A stretch of 64,000 nt of DNA. Source: Setoptus koraiensis. Taxonomy: Eukaryota; Arthropoda. The notes beneath the pieces are model-generated. The model saw only the letters and a list, made by a program, of their open reading frames with translations. It was not told the DNA's origin and made no database searches. How positions within the stretch are numbered: the first letter of the stretch is position 1; each line of letters begins with the position of its first letter. This document shows, in pieces, positions 1 through 12,412 of this stretch. The translations under genes and the position numbers were made by a program. The stretch is from NCBI GenBank assembly GCA_048013815.1, contig CM106586.1, forward strand, positions 2,790,001 to 2,854,000. Reading direction: 5' to 3'.

Positions 1-594
1 CAGCGGCCAGAGTGAGATTTTTCCGGCTGCCGATGCCAGCTGATGCCAGCTCAACCGGCAGCCGATGCTCGGGCAGCCAGTTTAGCGGTTGCCACAAGTT
101 GCACAGGTGAGCCACGGACAGGTAGCGAGAGGAATAGGTGATGGCCGCTTTAAAATTTTAATCTCTGGGGCTGGTTCGAGCCAGCCAACGGGAGAGATGG
201 CCGTTGTCGTTGTTGTTGTTGCCGCTGCTACTGAACAAACAGAATTGATAGATGGATTAGAGTTAGAAAGAGTCGAAAAGGCCAGTTGCAACTACAGTGA
301 GTGGACGTTATGCAAGGCAAAGTTCAACTGTGTGCCGTCGTTTTGTTTTATTTGCCTGGCCCCCAGCAACTGCAAACGGCGACTACCTGCAACGGCCACG
401 GTTACGCAATACTCGACAAGTATGACAATACTGAACAAATCCGTTACTCGTTGTTGTGACTTTTAGCTCGCACTGGCCATTGCATCATCGCGTGTTGTTC
501 TCACTATTATTTGGCTATTTATCTGGCGACGAGCTCGATGACTGGCCGGCAACATGTCAGTAGCTAACATGTTGTTAGTGCTCAGGTGAATTGA

Positions 595-612
595 GTGTGT
601 GTGTGTGTGTGT
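595..612. repeat. (GT)n microsatellite
   Basis: Nine GT units followed by a GTAAGTGTG tail. Confidence 0.95.
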
Positions 613-1115
613 AAGTGTGCAAATATGTGAGACATGCACTTGCGAAATAATGTAATAATGTTATAACATAATCATAATAATGTATTAATACAGCATTAAT
701 GTAATAGTGTTATAATAATATGATAATCATGACTCATTACATAATCGTATGATATTACATAATGATCAGCGAGCGCTGTGTGAGAATTGTGCGCAATTGA
801 TCATCTGTCTGTCATATAATTGACGTCAACGACGCAAACAGTTAGCACACAGAAGCTGGCACCTGAAGAGGCCAGCGTGCGCACCGATGGACAACAGGTT
901 GTTGTTACAGGTATACAAATAACGTTGCGCTTGCACTGCACTGCAACGCATTACGTAATGTGCGATGTCCACTACTTAACCATGTCCATACTATTAACGG
1001 TCGCCAATAAACATGTTGCTTTTTACCGTTAGCTGCCGTCGTAACTGCACTCTGTATAATACTGTATATTTATTGCCGGCAATTGTCGTACTGTTGACCT
1101 TTTGTTGTCGTTATC

Positions 1116-1116
1116 G

Positions 1117-1189
<73 letters not shown>

Positions 1190-1218
1190 CGTTGTTGTTG
1201 TTGTCGTTGTTGCTGTTG
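1116..1218. repeat. (GTT)n microsatellite, about 100 bases
   Basis: Near-perfect GTT with a few GTC/GCT variants toward the 3' end. It gives a spurious polyCys frame on the plus strand. Confidence 0.97.
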
Positions 1219-1300
1219 ATGCGCGCGAGCCGTCACTGTGGAGCGATTCAAAATTGAAATTGCCATGTTTGAAAACACCAGTGACTAAACAATTGTATTA

Positions 1301-1339
1301 GTATTATTATTATTATTATTGTTGTTGTTGTTGTTGTTG
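1301..1339. repeat. Compound (ATT)n(GTT)n microsatellite
   Basis: ATT units switch to GTT units at 1320. Confidence 0.95.
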
Positions 1340-2480
1340 AATCGCTATTCGCTCACACTGGCGTTAATATGCAAATTTTATTATCGTAATGGCACATAAC
1401 GACGCAACGGCATACGCTCAGCGGGCAATAAATGCACAATAATGACTGATTTGGCTCGGCCGGCCCGCCAACGCTCACTCGCCGGGCTTGACAACAACAA
1501 GCACGACATGATAGTATATTCACACGAAGCGACAAATATACTCTTTCTGTCAATATTTCCAACTGTCAACATGCAGCCCCGTATGACAATAAATCACTGT
1601 GCGATCACCGGCGAAAATAAACTTCTCACACGAGCAGTTTTCGTTTGCACACTGTCATCGCTTGCGAGTCGCGACTCATCACTCATCCTGCCCGTATTGT
1701 CGAGACGATGCGCTATTTTTTGGGCCTGTCTGCTCATTGATATTTATCGTTCGGCTGTGCGATATGCCGAGGGCCAATTTTCAGGTAGGTGCAAATTGTG
1801 ACAAGAGGTACGAGAGCAGAATACATATTTGCATTGTTGACACGTCTCGCACGTTGTCAGTGACGGCGGCACGCAGCTAGACTTGAAAAAGACAAAATTG
1901 AGACAGAATTGAGCAGCAAAAAAGACAGACTCTTCGCATATCACTAACTTGCGTCAGCCCCGTCAGCATTGAGTGACAGTGCTGCATGTTTACACACTTG
2001 CCAAGACTGATTACATCATAATAGCACAGTAGTGATAATAATAACATTACGTAATGGTCAGTGACGGGCGACTGCTGCTGGCCGACGCTGGCTGACGCTG
2101 GTTGACGGTGGTCGATTGGCCAAGCTGGTCGGTTGGCTGGCTGCAGTAGTGGCGGCAGTGGCAGTGCTGGTCGCCGGGATAATATGCAAATTTTTTATCG
2201 CTCACAAATCGTTCTAAATGAGCGCACAAAAATGCAAACGATCCCGATAATTCGCACTGTCGATCTCAATTCGCTGTCCGGCAATTGTCCAGTTCGACAG
2301 TTCGGTTCGGTTTTCTTTTACTTTTTTGTTGCTTCTGACCAACGATTCCAACTTGGAGTTTCCAAGCAACGGTCCAGTCTTATTTTGGGTATTTTACTTG
2401 CGCGCACCGTATTGCCCAAAATGTGTCGTGTTGTCATTATTGTTGCCTGGCACACCGCCAGACGGCCGGACAGCTCGGCT

Positions 2481-2520
2481 GTGTGTCCGGCGCTGTCCGG
2501 CGCTGTCCGGCGCTGTCCGG
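2481..2520. repeat. 10-base minisatellite
   Basis: Three exact copies of CGCTGTCCGG preceded by one variant copy. Confidence 0.95.
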
Positions 2521-3514
2521 TTCGAAGCCGGCTCAATTGGCTGGCGTGATTTTAGCAACGCTAATTGATTGGCCAGTATGATGAATGGAGAATGGACTCG
2601 AATGAAAAGCCATTCAATATCGCAAGCAGACAACTACCATTGTGAAAAATGTGAAAAACCGGCCCGACATTGTGCGTGCCGAGCCCGCTGTTTGCAAGCT
2701 CGCCGTTGGCCGACGCTGAATCGGGCGCCGACTGCAGTTGAGTGGCAAGACCAATGCTTGAAATTGACCTCAAATGACCGTAATGAAGCCACTGGCATCG
2801 GCGTGGCCGCTGTCGCTGTCGTTGCTGTTGGCGCTCTTTGGTTGTGCTGGCAAACGATGATGCTACGAACAACAGCAACAACAACGACAACGACAGCAGC
2901 AACAACAACAACAGCCCGTGACCTCGCCGCTCGAGCGATCCGCGAGTGCGCGCCAGGCGCTCAGGTAACAGCGCACAACGGATCGCTAATCAGCGCGATT
3001 AATTGCAATCATCACTAATCAGCATATTATCTGATTGGCGTGTTTTGTTTTGTTGGCCGTCATCACGACATTCTGTGTTTAGTTTCTGGCTGGCCCGTCA
3101 GGCTGCTCGGTTCGGGGGCGGCAGACCGCAGATCGGCGGCGATTGCGCCCGTCCAGTGAGTGCGCTATTGTGGCCAGACAGTTGCCAGTATCGATATCGC
3201 CAATCGCGTCGATCGACATTGTGCATGACGGTGGCGCGCGTTTCAGTCTAATTATGCTCGAATTAGAGCGAAAAAACGGCAGCCAATCGAGTTACTGTTG
3301 CATACAGTCGGTTGCGTGCTCGCGGAATAATTAGGCGCGCATTAATTACTGGCCGCCTTACTTGCCTTGACTCAGCGGCCACAATTATCAAATCGGCCCA
3401 ACACAATGAATGATGTAATGTTACGTCATGTAATGTTATGTAATGCAGCGTGTCATGTGCACGCATATGGCACAACGATAGACGCAACAGGCAGCGAGAA
3501 TTTGCTTTGAGAAA

Positions 3515-3537
3515 TCGCTCGCTCGCTCGCTCGCTCG
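3515..3537. repeat. (TCGC)n microsatellite
   Basis: TCGC/GCTC tetranucleotide, more than five units; a similar short tract is at 13282-13297. Confidence 0.9.
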
Positions 3538-4948
3538 TGATTATCGCCTCTCCATCCATGTCTCTGTGCCATTTTATCTGGCACAGAGATCTCTGCGACA
3601 GGTATTAGGCCGTTACAATAACGGTCTCGCTAATCGAATGCCGTAAAAGTGTGCGCGAATGGCGATTCGTGCCATTGCGTAACGGCATTGTAACGGCTGG
3701 CCATCAGTGGGTGATGATGAGCTTTTGTGGGAACCACTGTGACCAATTAGTTGTCGTCTGTTCTCACTTTCGTTCGCGTTGTCTCGCCAAGTGTCCGGCG
3801 AGCCGACTGACTGCGCGCAACTGTCGGTCGGTCGGGCCGACCAGATAACGGTGCCGAGATAAGCGAGATGCGAATCGCAGATAAGTGGCGCTCTAAGCGG
3901 CACTTGTGCGCGCATTAGCATAGGCGCCGGATCGGGTCACTGGGCCGCGCCATGCAAAATATCGCCGTACGGGCAGCGCGGCCGACGCCTGGCCAACCGG
4001 CTGGCCAATACAAAATGCCCGACGCCCCGACGCGCTAGGCAAGCCCGACAAGCCCGACATGCCGACAAATGCGGCCGTGTGATGGCTATATTACTAGTCG
4101 GCTGGCCAGGCGATATTCAGATAGAGGTTCGAGTGGAGATTCGAATAGAGATTCTGACGCAGATTCTAAGGCAGATTCAAATGGAAAGACGAGCGTCGGG
4201 CACGATGCAATCGCTCGGCGCGCCGTATGTGCAAACAACCGATCACAGGGCAACAGGTGAGTGGAGCATGAGCGAGAGAGCGCTGTCCGGCGCCTTACAT
4301 CGCCGGCAAATCGCCGAGAGTCGGCGTGAGCGGCGTATGGCACACGGAAGAGCAACAACAATGACGCCTTATCAATAACATTTGATTATTATCGAGTCAC
4401 GAGCACGACGACGCCAGCGACGCCGGCCGGACGGCGACCGTAACGCAACCGGGCGACCATGTTTTGTTTGCCCAAACGTTTGGTTCGACTTGGTTCGGTT
4501 AAGTTCAATCTGGTTCGGTTCGGTTTAGTTTGGTCGAGTGAGCGGCTTGACAGCGGCAAGGCAAGCCGGTTGCACAAGCGTCGATTGTGTGATTTATGGC
4601 TGTGTCGGCCGCGGTCAGTGTGTCAGATGATCTGTCGTTCGCACTGTCAAGTACGTTTTAACTATACTTCTACAGTGTAGGCGTTAGGCTACGTTGGTCG
4701 CTCGTAGAGTGGCGCTAGGACACTGTTTACTAGTCTTCTTGCGCTACTAATGGGGTCTCCACCAGCTTGGCATAAAACCAAGCAAACGTAAACGACAATA
4801 ATTTTATAGCTACTGAAATCATAGCTTCATTTGAATCACAAATCGTTAACCGATACATCATCAGTTATTACTTATTGAGTCTACCTTGGAAATGTTCACT
4901 CTATCTTGCCAAAACTAGACTGTCGATCTATTGATCGACCGGTTGCAT

Positions 4949-5173
4949 TTATACCATTTTTGACCATCGATGGTCTCCCTCCGAGAACCATCCGTCAGAA
5001 GTTATTTGATAGTTTTTAACTAGTAATTGTATGTGCTGTCTGAGTATTGTCTTAAATTCTTGATTGTTGAAGGCATCAACCCCGTTCATTTCTTTGACAT
5101 CCTCCTCCTTTGCGTCGACGTCTATGATGAGATTTCCGGTGCTCTCATCATCGGAGTGTTCTTCGAGCGACAT
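4949..5173 (-). CDS. Short acidic coding-like frame in an AT-rich patch
   Basis: A 74-codon frame starts MSLEEHSDDESTGNLIIDVD and ends SDGWFSEGDHRWSKMV. Its base composition (about 4700-5190) is more AT-rich and less repetitive than the flanks, and the amino-acid mix is protein-like. The segment EFKTILRQHIQLLVKNYQI weakly recalls the H-x-Q-L-L-x-Q helix of GON4L/YARP proteins; that is a guess from pattern memory. It could be a real short gene, a stray exon, or a fragment captured from elsewhere. No splice sites or polyA signal could be assigned. Confidence 0.3.
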   Translation of the reverse strand: MSLEEHSDDESTGNLIIDVDAKEEDVKEMNGVDAFNNQEFKTILRQHIQLLVKNYQITSDGWFSEGDHRWSKMV

Positions 5174-7889
5174 ATAGAGGCGGGCTTGGGGGCCGTTTAG
5201 GCGCCGGCAATTGAGGCATTTGGGTGAGTGGGCGGCTGTTAAATAAGGCGATGGCCGGTGGTGGCGATACGAAACTGGCTGTTTGTTTAGCGCACGTCTT
5301 GCCGTTGACAGGTTTTAATTATGAGCCAACCGCTGGCTTGTTGTGGCTGGCTACAAGTAAATCACCAACGCCAAAAAATTACTCATTACAGCAACGCTTG
5401 TGCGCCGACAACTTTCCACAACCGCCGCCGCAACAGCGCACAGCGGTGCCGAGTCGAGACGAATAAACAAATAAATCGATAGTTGGATATTTCTACCAAT
5501 TAAGTATTAGTTAGATTACATTTTTAATTAGTAATCTTACAATCTTGTTAGTGCAACCGTGTATCAAGATTGATCACGAAGTGATCAGTCAGATCGCTAC
5601 AGCGCGCAATATCAAAATAATACCAGTCGGTTGGTTGTCAACGCTGGCCGCCAGCAGCGCCACTCGACGGAAGTTGACCAGTTGACCAGTTGAACGAACT
5701 GGCGCTGCCAAGTGTGTGATTGCCGCGAATTTCGTCGAGTGTGTGTCAGCTGTCAGCGCCGATGGTGACATAGTCATCGATGCCCTCGGGCGCCGCCAAC
5801 CGGACGCCCGATGGACGACAGATGACAGGTTAGTTGTGAGTGTCGGTTGTAGTGTGTGCAACAAGCATGCAAGTGGCCTGACTAGCGGCCCACTGGCACC
5901 GAGCGCAACAAGTGCAAAACGGGGCCATTAGCATGCGGCCAAAGTCAAGGTGAGCGCTCACCTGAGCCGGCCGCACCAAAAGCGACAGCTCGGTCTGTGA
6001 GAGAGAGAGATCGCTTAAATTAAAACAAAACTACGGACAGTCGGACAGTTGGACAGTTGGAGTGCACTGGTTGACCGGCCGTTTGCTCGAAACTGGCAGC
6101 AGTCCGATAAAAGCGCAAAACTAATTGGCGCAACATTGTTACTTTGTTCAGCGCACGACAAGTGCATTGGGCCGGTTGCGCAACGCACTGTGCCCAATTT
6201 ACAACGGTGAGCCGATTAGTGCGAGTTGCGACTCGCACAATTGTGAGATGCCGGCCGGCCGTCGCTGCAACCGGCGACCGGCCGACAGCAACACCGACAG
6301 CAACAACAACACCGACAGCAACGGCAACCACGTTAACAACGCCAGCGAGCTGGCAACAAGTTGTTGCTGTTGCTTGCCGGCCAACAACAACGAGCGATTT
6401 CTCCCACGTCGCTGTCAGCATCTCATGGTGGCAGTTGGTCCAGTTGTTGTCGTTATCATTAGCATTGGACCGTTGTTGTTGGCGGTTGTTGTTGCCGTCG
6501 TTGCCGTTGCTGCTGGCGGTCGCTGTTGTTGTTGGCGGTTGTTGGCGAAAAGAGCAAACATAATCAATTTAGAAAGTGATTGATCAGTGTGTGTGTGTGT
6601 GTGTTGTTTTATATCAGTTTTGTTCAGCTTGCTGTTGAATAATCATCAGTTGCGTACCGTGATCAAAATGAAAAATCTCGTCCGATTAAATGACAGCCGG
6701 CCATTGACAGGCTCGTTGCCGGGCATGCAACAAGTGTTGCAAAGTGCCGTAAACATGCGTGTACACTCATTACAGTCATATTACGTAACGGCCGCTTATG
6801 TTGCGCTGTGCCGTGCCGTGCCGTGCTGAGTTGTGGCAGCACACAAACCAACAAACTAACGGTCGACAAGTCGACCAAAGCGACACTGGCGACCAAAAAT
6901 AAATGCTGGCGGTGACCGGCATTTATTTTCGCTTGTAGCCGGCTAAAAGTAGACCGAAAGTAGTTGTGCAACCAAACAACAACAACAACAACAAAATAAA
7001 ATGCAAATTAAGCGCACTGTCATTTTGCAGCTGGCGGTCTGACAGGCCGGCACAACGAGGATCAATTAACGTACACATTCGCGCTGACGCAACAACAATT
7101 GTGAGCTGCCCAAAATGCCCCGCTGCTGGCTCTTTAACGCCTGGCCACTATCGGCTCTTAAACATGAACCGTTATCTCGCCCTCTGACGGCCAGCCAGCC
7201 GGCGAGCAACAACAACAACACCCAATTAGATCGCGAACAAACATCATATCAAACAACAACAACAACAACAACAACAAACATGTCGACAATTGCGAGTCAG
7301 CCAGCTAGTTCACAGTCCAGTTAGTTGTCGGTGCGTTCACTCGACAACATGAATGAGCGACAGTCACATTGGCAATCATCAGCACTATTTAATGCGACCA
7401 GCAAACAGGTAAATCACTCGCGACTCGCCAGCTGCCCACTGGGCATCTGGAGCGCGACAGTTGATGACGCCACCGCTAGGTGTCTCGTGTGGATTTTGTG
7501 CTCAAGCAAGTACATTTGCATGATTTATAATGCCAAAGATAGCGCCACGCTCTGGCCAGTGTCTGGCGTCGCCAGGTGCCACTTGCAGGTAACAATTTTG
7601 TGCCGGAAGTGACACTTGGCACAGGCTGAAGCTTGTTGGCCCAACAATGTTGGGGCGACGCTCACGAGAGGGCTCACTCGTCGGAATGGGCCCACTACAG
7701 GCTTTTGTGACTGACACACGATGTGTTGAGCGGCCTCAAGTGGCTCGAGCTAGCGAAAAGAGATTACGTAACGGTCGCTTATGTTGCCCTGCGACATGAC
7801 GCAGCCTCCAGTTCGGCGGCTGTGCGCGCAAGTGCTGACAGCATGAACTGATTCAGTTCAACTGAATCGCTGCTCTCAATTGTTTGCGC

Positions 7890-8040
7890 ACTAACGGTGC
7901 TCGAACGCGAGATTCGCTTCGAGTCTTGCGTTCGTCGAATCGTGCGTTCGAGTGCGTTCGCCGAATCTTGCGTTCGAGTGCGTTCGTCGAATCGCCGTCC
8001 GCCGTTCGAATGGTGGCCAGGCGGCCACTCGAACGTTCGA
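7890..8040. repeat. TTCG/CGAA-rich degenerate repeats
   Basis: Overlapping degenerate units such as GTGCGTTCG and TCGAATC. The same TTCGAA core recurs at 8700-8832, 12290-12412, 14673-14741 and, with a GAATTC core, 49352-49446. Confidence 0.8.
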
Positions 8041-8047
8041 AGCGGCC

Positions 8048-8104
8048 GCTCACCTGTGCCCACCTTGTGCCGGCCAAGACGGCACAAGGTGGGCACAGGT
8101 GAGC
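8048..8104. repeat. Perfect 25-base inverted repeat (hairpin)
   Basis: Arms 8048-8072 and 8080-8104 are exact reverse complements, loop GCCAAGA. The outer end of the stem is GCTCACCTGT/ACAGGTGAGC. Confidence 0.98.
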
Positions 8105-8699
8105 ACGGGGTGACACAAACTGGCACAGGCGCATGTTGCCAGCCACGCCAAGTGGCCGCGTCACGAGAAAGTGATGTGAGCATGCGAAACTGGCACTTGA
8201 GTTGCACAAGAACGCGATTCGAAATTGCTCATCAATGGCTCTCTAATTTGAGCGCCGATGCAATGGCACCGCAATAGCGCAAGTGGCTCGCAGCGCATCG
8301 TCGGTTACCTGTTGTAATTACCTGTTGCTGTGCCCGTTCGCTGGCCAACTAGCCGGCCTGCGTCTCACTGGCGCAACCTGGACGTTCGCTGCGAATATTC
8401 CGATCGTCGGCTTCGTGTCGAAGCTCGCATCGCTGTATCGCTCGCACGGCTCGCATCGCGTCCATGCACGGGCATTCGTTTGGGCAGTCGCTAATGATGT
8501 TTGCCCCGAAAGACAATGAAACAAATTCTCTCACACACGCATATCGCTGCGACTCGGAACGGCTTCGAGTCGTCGAATCGCCTAATCGCTGAATAGCCGA
8601 AACGCCGAATGGTCGCCGCATCGCCGGCCAACTCGTGGCTGCTCCATCGCGGCGCATTCCGTGTCAGCGCGTGTGTGTGTTCTCGCCACTTTGTGTGGC

Positions 8700-8832
8700 C
8701 ATTTCTGGCTCGGAGCCCGAGTTTTGAATTCGCAACTCGAGTCTCGAGTTCGAAATGCGAGTTTTGAGTTCGAAATTCGAATTTCGAGTTTCTGGATTCG
8801 GAATTCGAATCGCAAATTCGAATTTCGAAACA
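8700..8832. repeat. TTCGAA-rich degenerate tandem repeat
   Basis: Units of the form GAGTTCGAAATTCGAATTTC, imperfect, about ten copies. Confidence 0.85.
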
Positions 8833-9432
8833 TCAAACATCACACTCGGGCAGATATATCATAATTGAATAGAGACGACACACACAACAATCATCATGCG
8901 CGAATGTTTGCCACGCCACGCCCAACAAACACGCTCGATGGGCTTTGTTTGTGCGATCATATTCAATTGGCAGCATAACTCGAGAACTTGCAAGTAACGA
9001 TTCGCTGCAACGAGTGACCAGCGGTCAGTGTCGGTCGGCGTGCCAACACGCGCACCGCCACACCAGCGGATACCTGGCGTTTTGGGCGCAACATTCGAAA
9101 GCGGCTCTGGGTCTGGACTGGGTTTGCTCGGTCACGGGGTATTGTGGACAAGACATTCATTGTCGGATAGTCGGTTTGTTCGGTTTGTTCGGGCTGCTCG
9201 GGCAAGCGAACGCGAGGGAAATCGCATGAGATGTGTTCGTGAGACGTGTGTGCGTTCGAATGATCGAAATAAATATTTGCGAAATAAATTCATTGACCAT
9301 CGCAAACGGATTACCTGCACTGGCCGAGCCAACAATTGATTGGCCGCTGCTGCTCATTGACAATCGCTTTCAACAATCGTGTCCGTCTAGCGTATCATCG
9401 CCAACTGGCCACTGCTGTTGCTGCTGCTGCTG

Positions 9433-9473
9433 GCCAGGTGAAGCTGGCTAGTGGCTGGCCGGCTTCACCTGGC
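9433..9473. repeat. 12-base inverted repeat
   Basis: Arms GCCAGGTGAAGC (9433-9444) and GCTTCACCTGGC (9462-9473). Confidence 0.95.
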
Positions 9474-10949
9474 TGCTCTCGCTGGCGAGCTCGCCCGGCT
9501 TGCAGCCGATGATTACGTAATGGTCACAAATCATCATGAATGCAATGATCATTTCATTTCATTATATCGTTATTATTTTGTTACCGCTGCCATGGCTACA
9601 ACTCATTCAACTGTTGTTGTTGTTGTTGTTGTTGTTGTTATTATTATTACCATAGGCACCGCTGACACATGTGCGGCAACATTGTGTTATGCAACATTGT
9701 TACGCAACATGCGCAACTTGCCTTGTGCCAGCACTGTCCAGCTAGCGATAAGTTGAGCGTTAGTGTCAATGACACCTGTCGCTTTCAACTTTTTCTGCTC
9801 GCTCTCTTTGCCATTTGTATCATGACGCCAGCGATGCCACCAACCAAAGAACGAAACGAGCCAGCGAGCATGTTGCGTCACGCTTCACATTGTCGCTGGC
9901 ATCGCTGGAGCAAAATAGTTTTCATTTGTCTCGCCGTGCTAACCGTCGCCACCGTCGGCCGCGTCTCGGTCCGGTCTTGGCAGTCGCTGGCTGCTGCCGT
10001 TGTTGTTGGTTGTTGTTGGTTGTTGCTGGTTGTTGCCGTTGTTGTTGTTGTTGCTGCTGTTGTCGTCGATGTCGTTTTTGTTGTGTCCACTCTGTGTCCG
10101 GCGACAGTGTGTGTGTGGGAACAGTGCCGTTGCTATTATTAATATTATTATCATCGCAGTTGTCGATGATGCCATTGTATAATGTTGTTGTCGTTGTTGT
10201 TGCTGCTGTCGTGATAACAACTTGATTCGCCTCCAACCGACAACAAACGCTCCCATCTGCATGCGCGATTATGACCAATACTCGCCATTTGGTCGCGCAG
10301 TTTGCTATCCGTTGGATATTATCCAGGCATCCGATGCGCCATATCCGCTCACTAGAGTCGCTCGCCAGCCAACATCGCGCAACACTGTGCCCGAGGGCGC
10401 GCATGTGCCTGCGCAGCTCGCCAAAATGCTGGCCCATTGCCAATACTTCAATATTGGGGCGTCGGTCACTGACGGTCAGTGTGGCACATGACATTAGAGT
10501 GCAAGTATGCAAAGTATGCAGTCTCGCCTGGCTTGCCATATGATGGCGCGCGAATATTTGCTCACCTGAGCGAACACCGAATTCATCATGACAAGCCGCA
10601 TGACACAACAAGAGACAACGATTGAGAGAGATCTGTCTAGCCATTACAACGTCATCTCTGTCGCCTGTCTGGTCGTATTCCAGCACACACACACACACCG
10701 GGCCGGATATCAATTACACACAAACGGTTTGCGTGGCCGTTTAAAATAGAATAGCCATTGGTGGTGCTCACCTGTCTAGATTGTGCTCGCCGGCTAGCTG
10801 TGCGACTTGTGTGCCGAGACGATGATGATGCAACCAATTTGGATGCATCTCGTATCTGTTGTGCGATATTATGTGTTGCGTTGTGTTATGCGTTGGTCAG
10901 TCGGCCAGCCCGAGCCACAGACAGATAGTTGGCGTGGATAGATTGATGA

Positions 10950-11127
10950 TTGTGGCGGTGGCCGGGCAGCATGATGCGCCGCCGACTGTCTCGGCTCGCC
11001 CGACGACCGGCCGTCTCAGCTGGCCAGACCGCGGCCAGCTCGCCAGACGGCCAAGCGGCCGGTCAACGAATTCGGGCGAGCGCCGGCCGACAACAACAAC
11101 AACAACAGCAACAACAACAACAACAGC

Positions 11128-11168
<41 letters not shown>

Positions 11169-11384
11169 CCAGTCAACTACCGGAGCCGCTCAATTGCGGG
11201 CAACAAGTGCCACGAACGACAAATATGCAAATATGATATCGCCGCTATGATTGCAATTTATTTTTTTCTCACTAGCTCACTACTGTCTGCTCGGCCTGTT
11301 GCGCAACAGCCTCCACGGTGCACTCCGCGGCGTGGCATGCTGGCCGCAGCAGCCATGATGCAACATGTATCAATAATCATACAG
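10950..11384 (+). other. Possible alternative 5' exon containing a CAA repeat
   Basis: A 145-codon frame includes a polyQ run from the (CAA)n tract at 11091-11169. It ends at a strong donor ATACAG|GTAAGA (11384/11385) in phase 0, as the other candidate shroom exons do. The non-repeat part (R/A/S-rich) is not recognisable, so this may be chance. Confidence 0.15.
11091..11169. repeat. (CAA)n microsatellite
   Basis: About 26 units with occasional CAG. Confidence 0.97.
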
Positions 11385-12289
11385 GTAAGACACGCCGGTG
11401 TGAGCGCAACAGAGAGAAGTGGAGTGATTGCTCGATACAAATCGAATGGACGAATATTGAAAAGTCGCTCGCTCGATCGCCTGAGTGAGCGGCCAGAGAT
11501 GACACGAGATGAGCGCTGGCTATTTTTGTATTCTTGCATTATTTATATTTCATTTATATTTGCCATTCTTCTCATTCTTATTTGTGCCACTTGTTGGCGT
11601 GTCTATTTTCGCCACTTGCTGCTGCCGGCGTCACTGCTGGCGCTAACGCCATGCCGGCCATATCTGGAGCTGGCTGGATGGCCGCCAGTGCAACTAATGA
11701 CTCGCCAGAAGAAGCCGCATGAAGTCCGGCGAGAATTGTTCGGCTGCAGCCGAAAAGAATAGCAACAGCAGCAAAAGAAGCAGCCAAATAAGCAGCCAAA
11801 GAAGCAGCCAGAGAGCAGCAGCGAAGCGCAACAAAGACCAAAGGGCCATGCACCAACTGACAGTATGCAGCCGATGCATGGATATTTATAGGTGGACGGT
11901 GGGCAAAAAACAAGCAACATTGGCCATTATTTGCTGGCTGCGATAGATGCGAGAATTGATTAGCATGAAGAAGATAATAACTAGATCAAACGGTGCCTCG
12001 GTTCTTTTGGCCATTTTGGGCCGGTCAAGTTCGTCGCACACACCAACAAAATATAATGCGATACGAGACGCCAATATTGTGTCAGACTCACAGCCGATCA
12101 ATTTGTTGCCGGCGGCGGCCAGTGGCGCTGCCAAAGGCGCCAAGCGCAACCAGCGTCCATACTCAGTGACTTACCTGTCGAAGCGATAAACAAATGTCTT
12201 TGGTTCTCGACGGCACTCGCCCGCCCTCGAGTGTGCGGAGCGGCCTTCGGTTGCGGGCGGCGGCCCGACGGCGCCCGCAACAGTGCGAG

Positions 12290-12412
12290 CCTCGAGCAGC
12301 CGCACAGCGACGCTCCGAGCTCCGAGCTGCGAACTTCAAGCTTCGAACGCAGCGACGCTCCGAACTTCGAACGCCGAACGCAGCGACGCTCCGAGCTGCG
12401 AGCTGCGAACGC
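12290..12412. repeat. GC-rich minisatellite with TTCGAA cores
   Basis: Repeated GCAGCGACGCTCCGA and GAACTTCGAACGC-type units, at least three higher-order copies. Confidence 0.85.

Larger units (their letters stand above)
1..4700. other. Non-coding, repeat-rich region
   Basis: No gene recognised. The stretch holds GT, GTT and ATT microsatellites, a 10-base minisatellite at 2481-2520 and an AT-rich part at 640-760. Open frames reflect GTT/CAA repeats or GC-rich random sequence. It is probably intergenic or a 5' intron. Confidence 0.7.
5190..10949. other. Non-coding, repeat-rich region
   Basis: No gene recognised. It contains CAA/GTT microsatellites (6975-6993, 7252-7278, 9612-9649, 10000-10070), TTCGAA-rich repeats at 7890-8040 and 8700-8832, a perfect hairpin at 8048-8104 and two related TTACGTAA elements at 6781 and 7764. 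Confidence 0.7.

Noticed and set aside
166-183. tRNA B-box-like GGTTCGAGCC
   Set aside because: It is part of a simple palindrome GGCTGGTTCGAGCCAGCC; no A box, anticodon arm or acceptor stem fits.
1013-1219. PolyCys frame
   Set aside because: It is translation of the (GTT)n microsatellite.
9922-10713. 263-residue minus-strand frame
   Set aside because: Half of it is a CAA/CAG repeat; the rest resembles no family and has no splice or polyA context.
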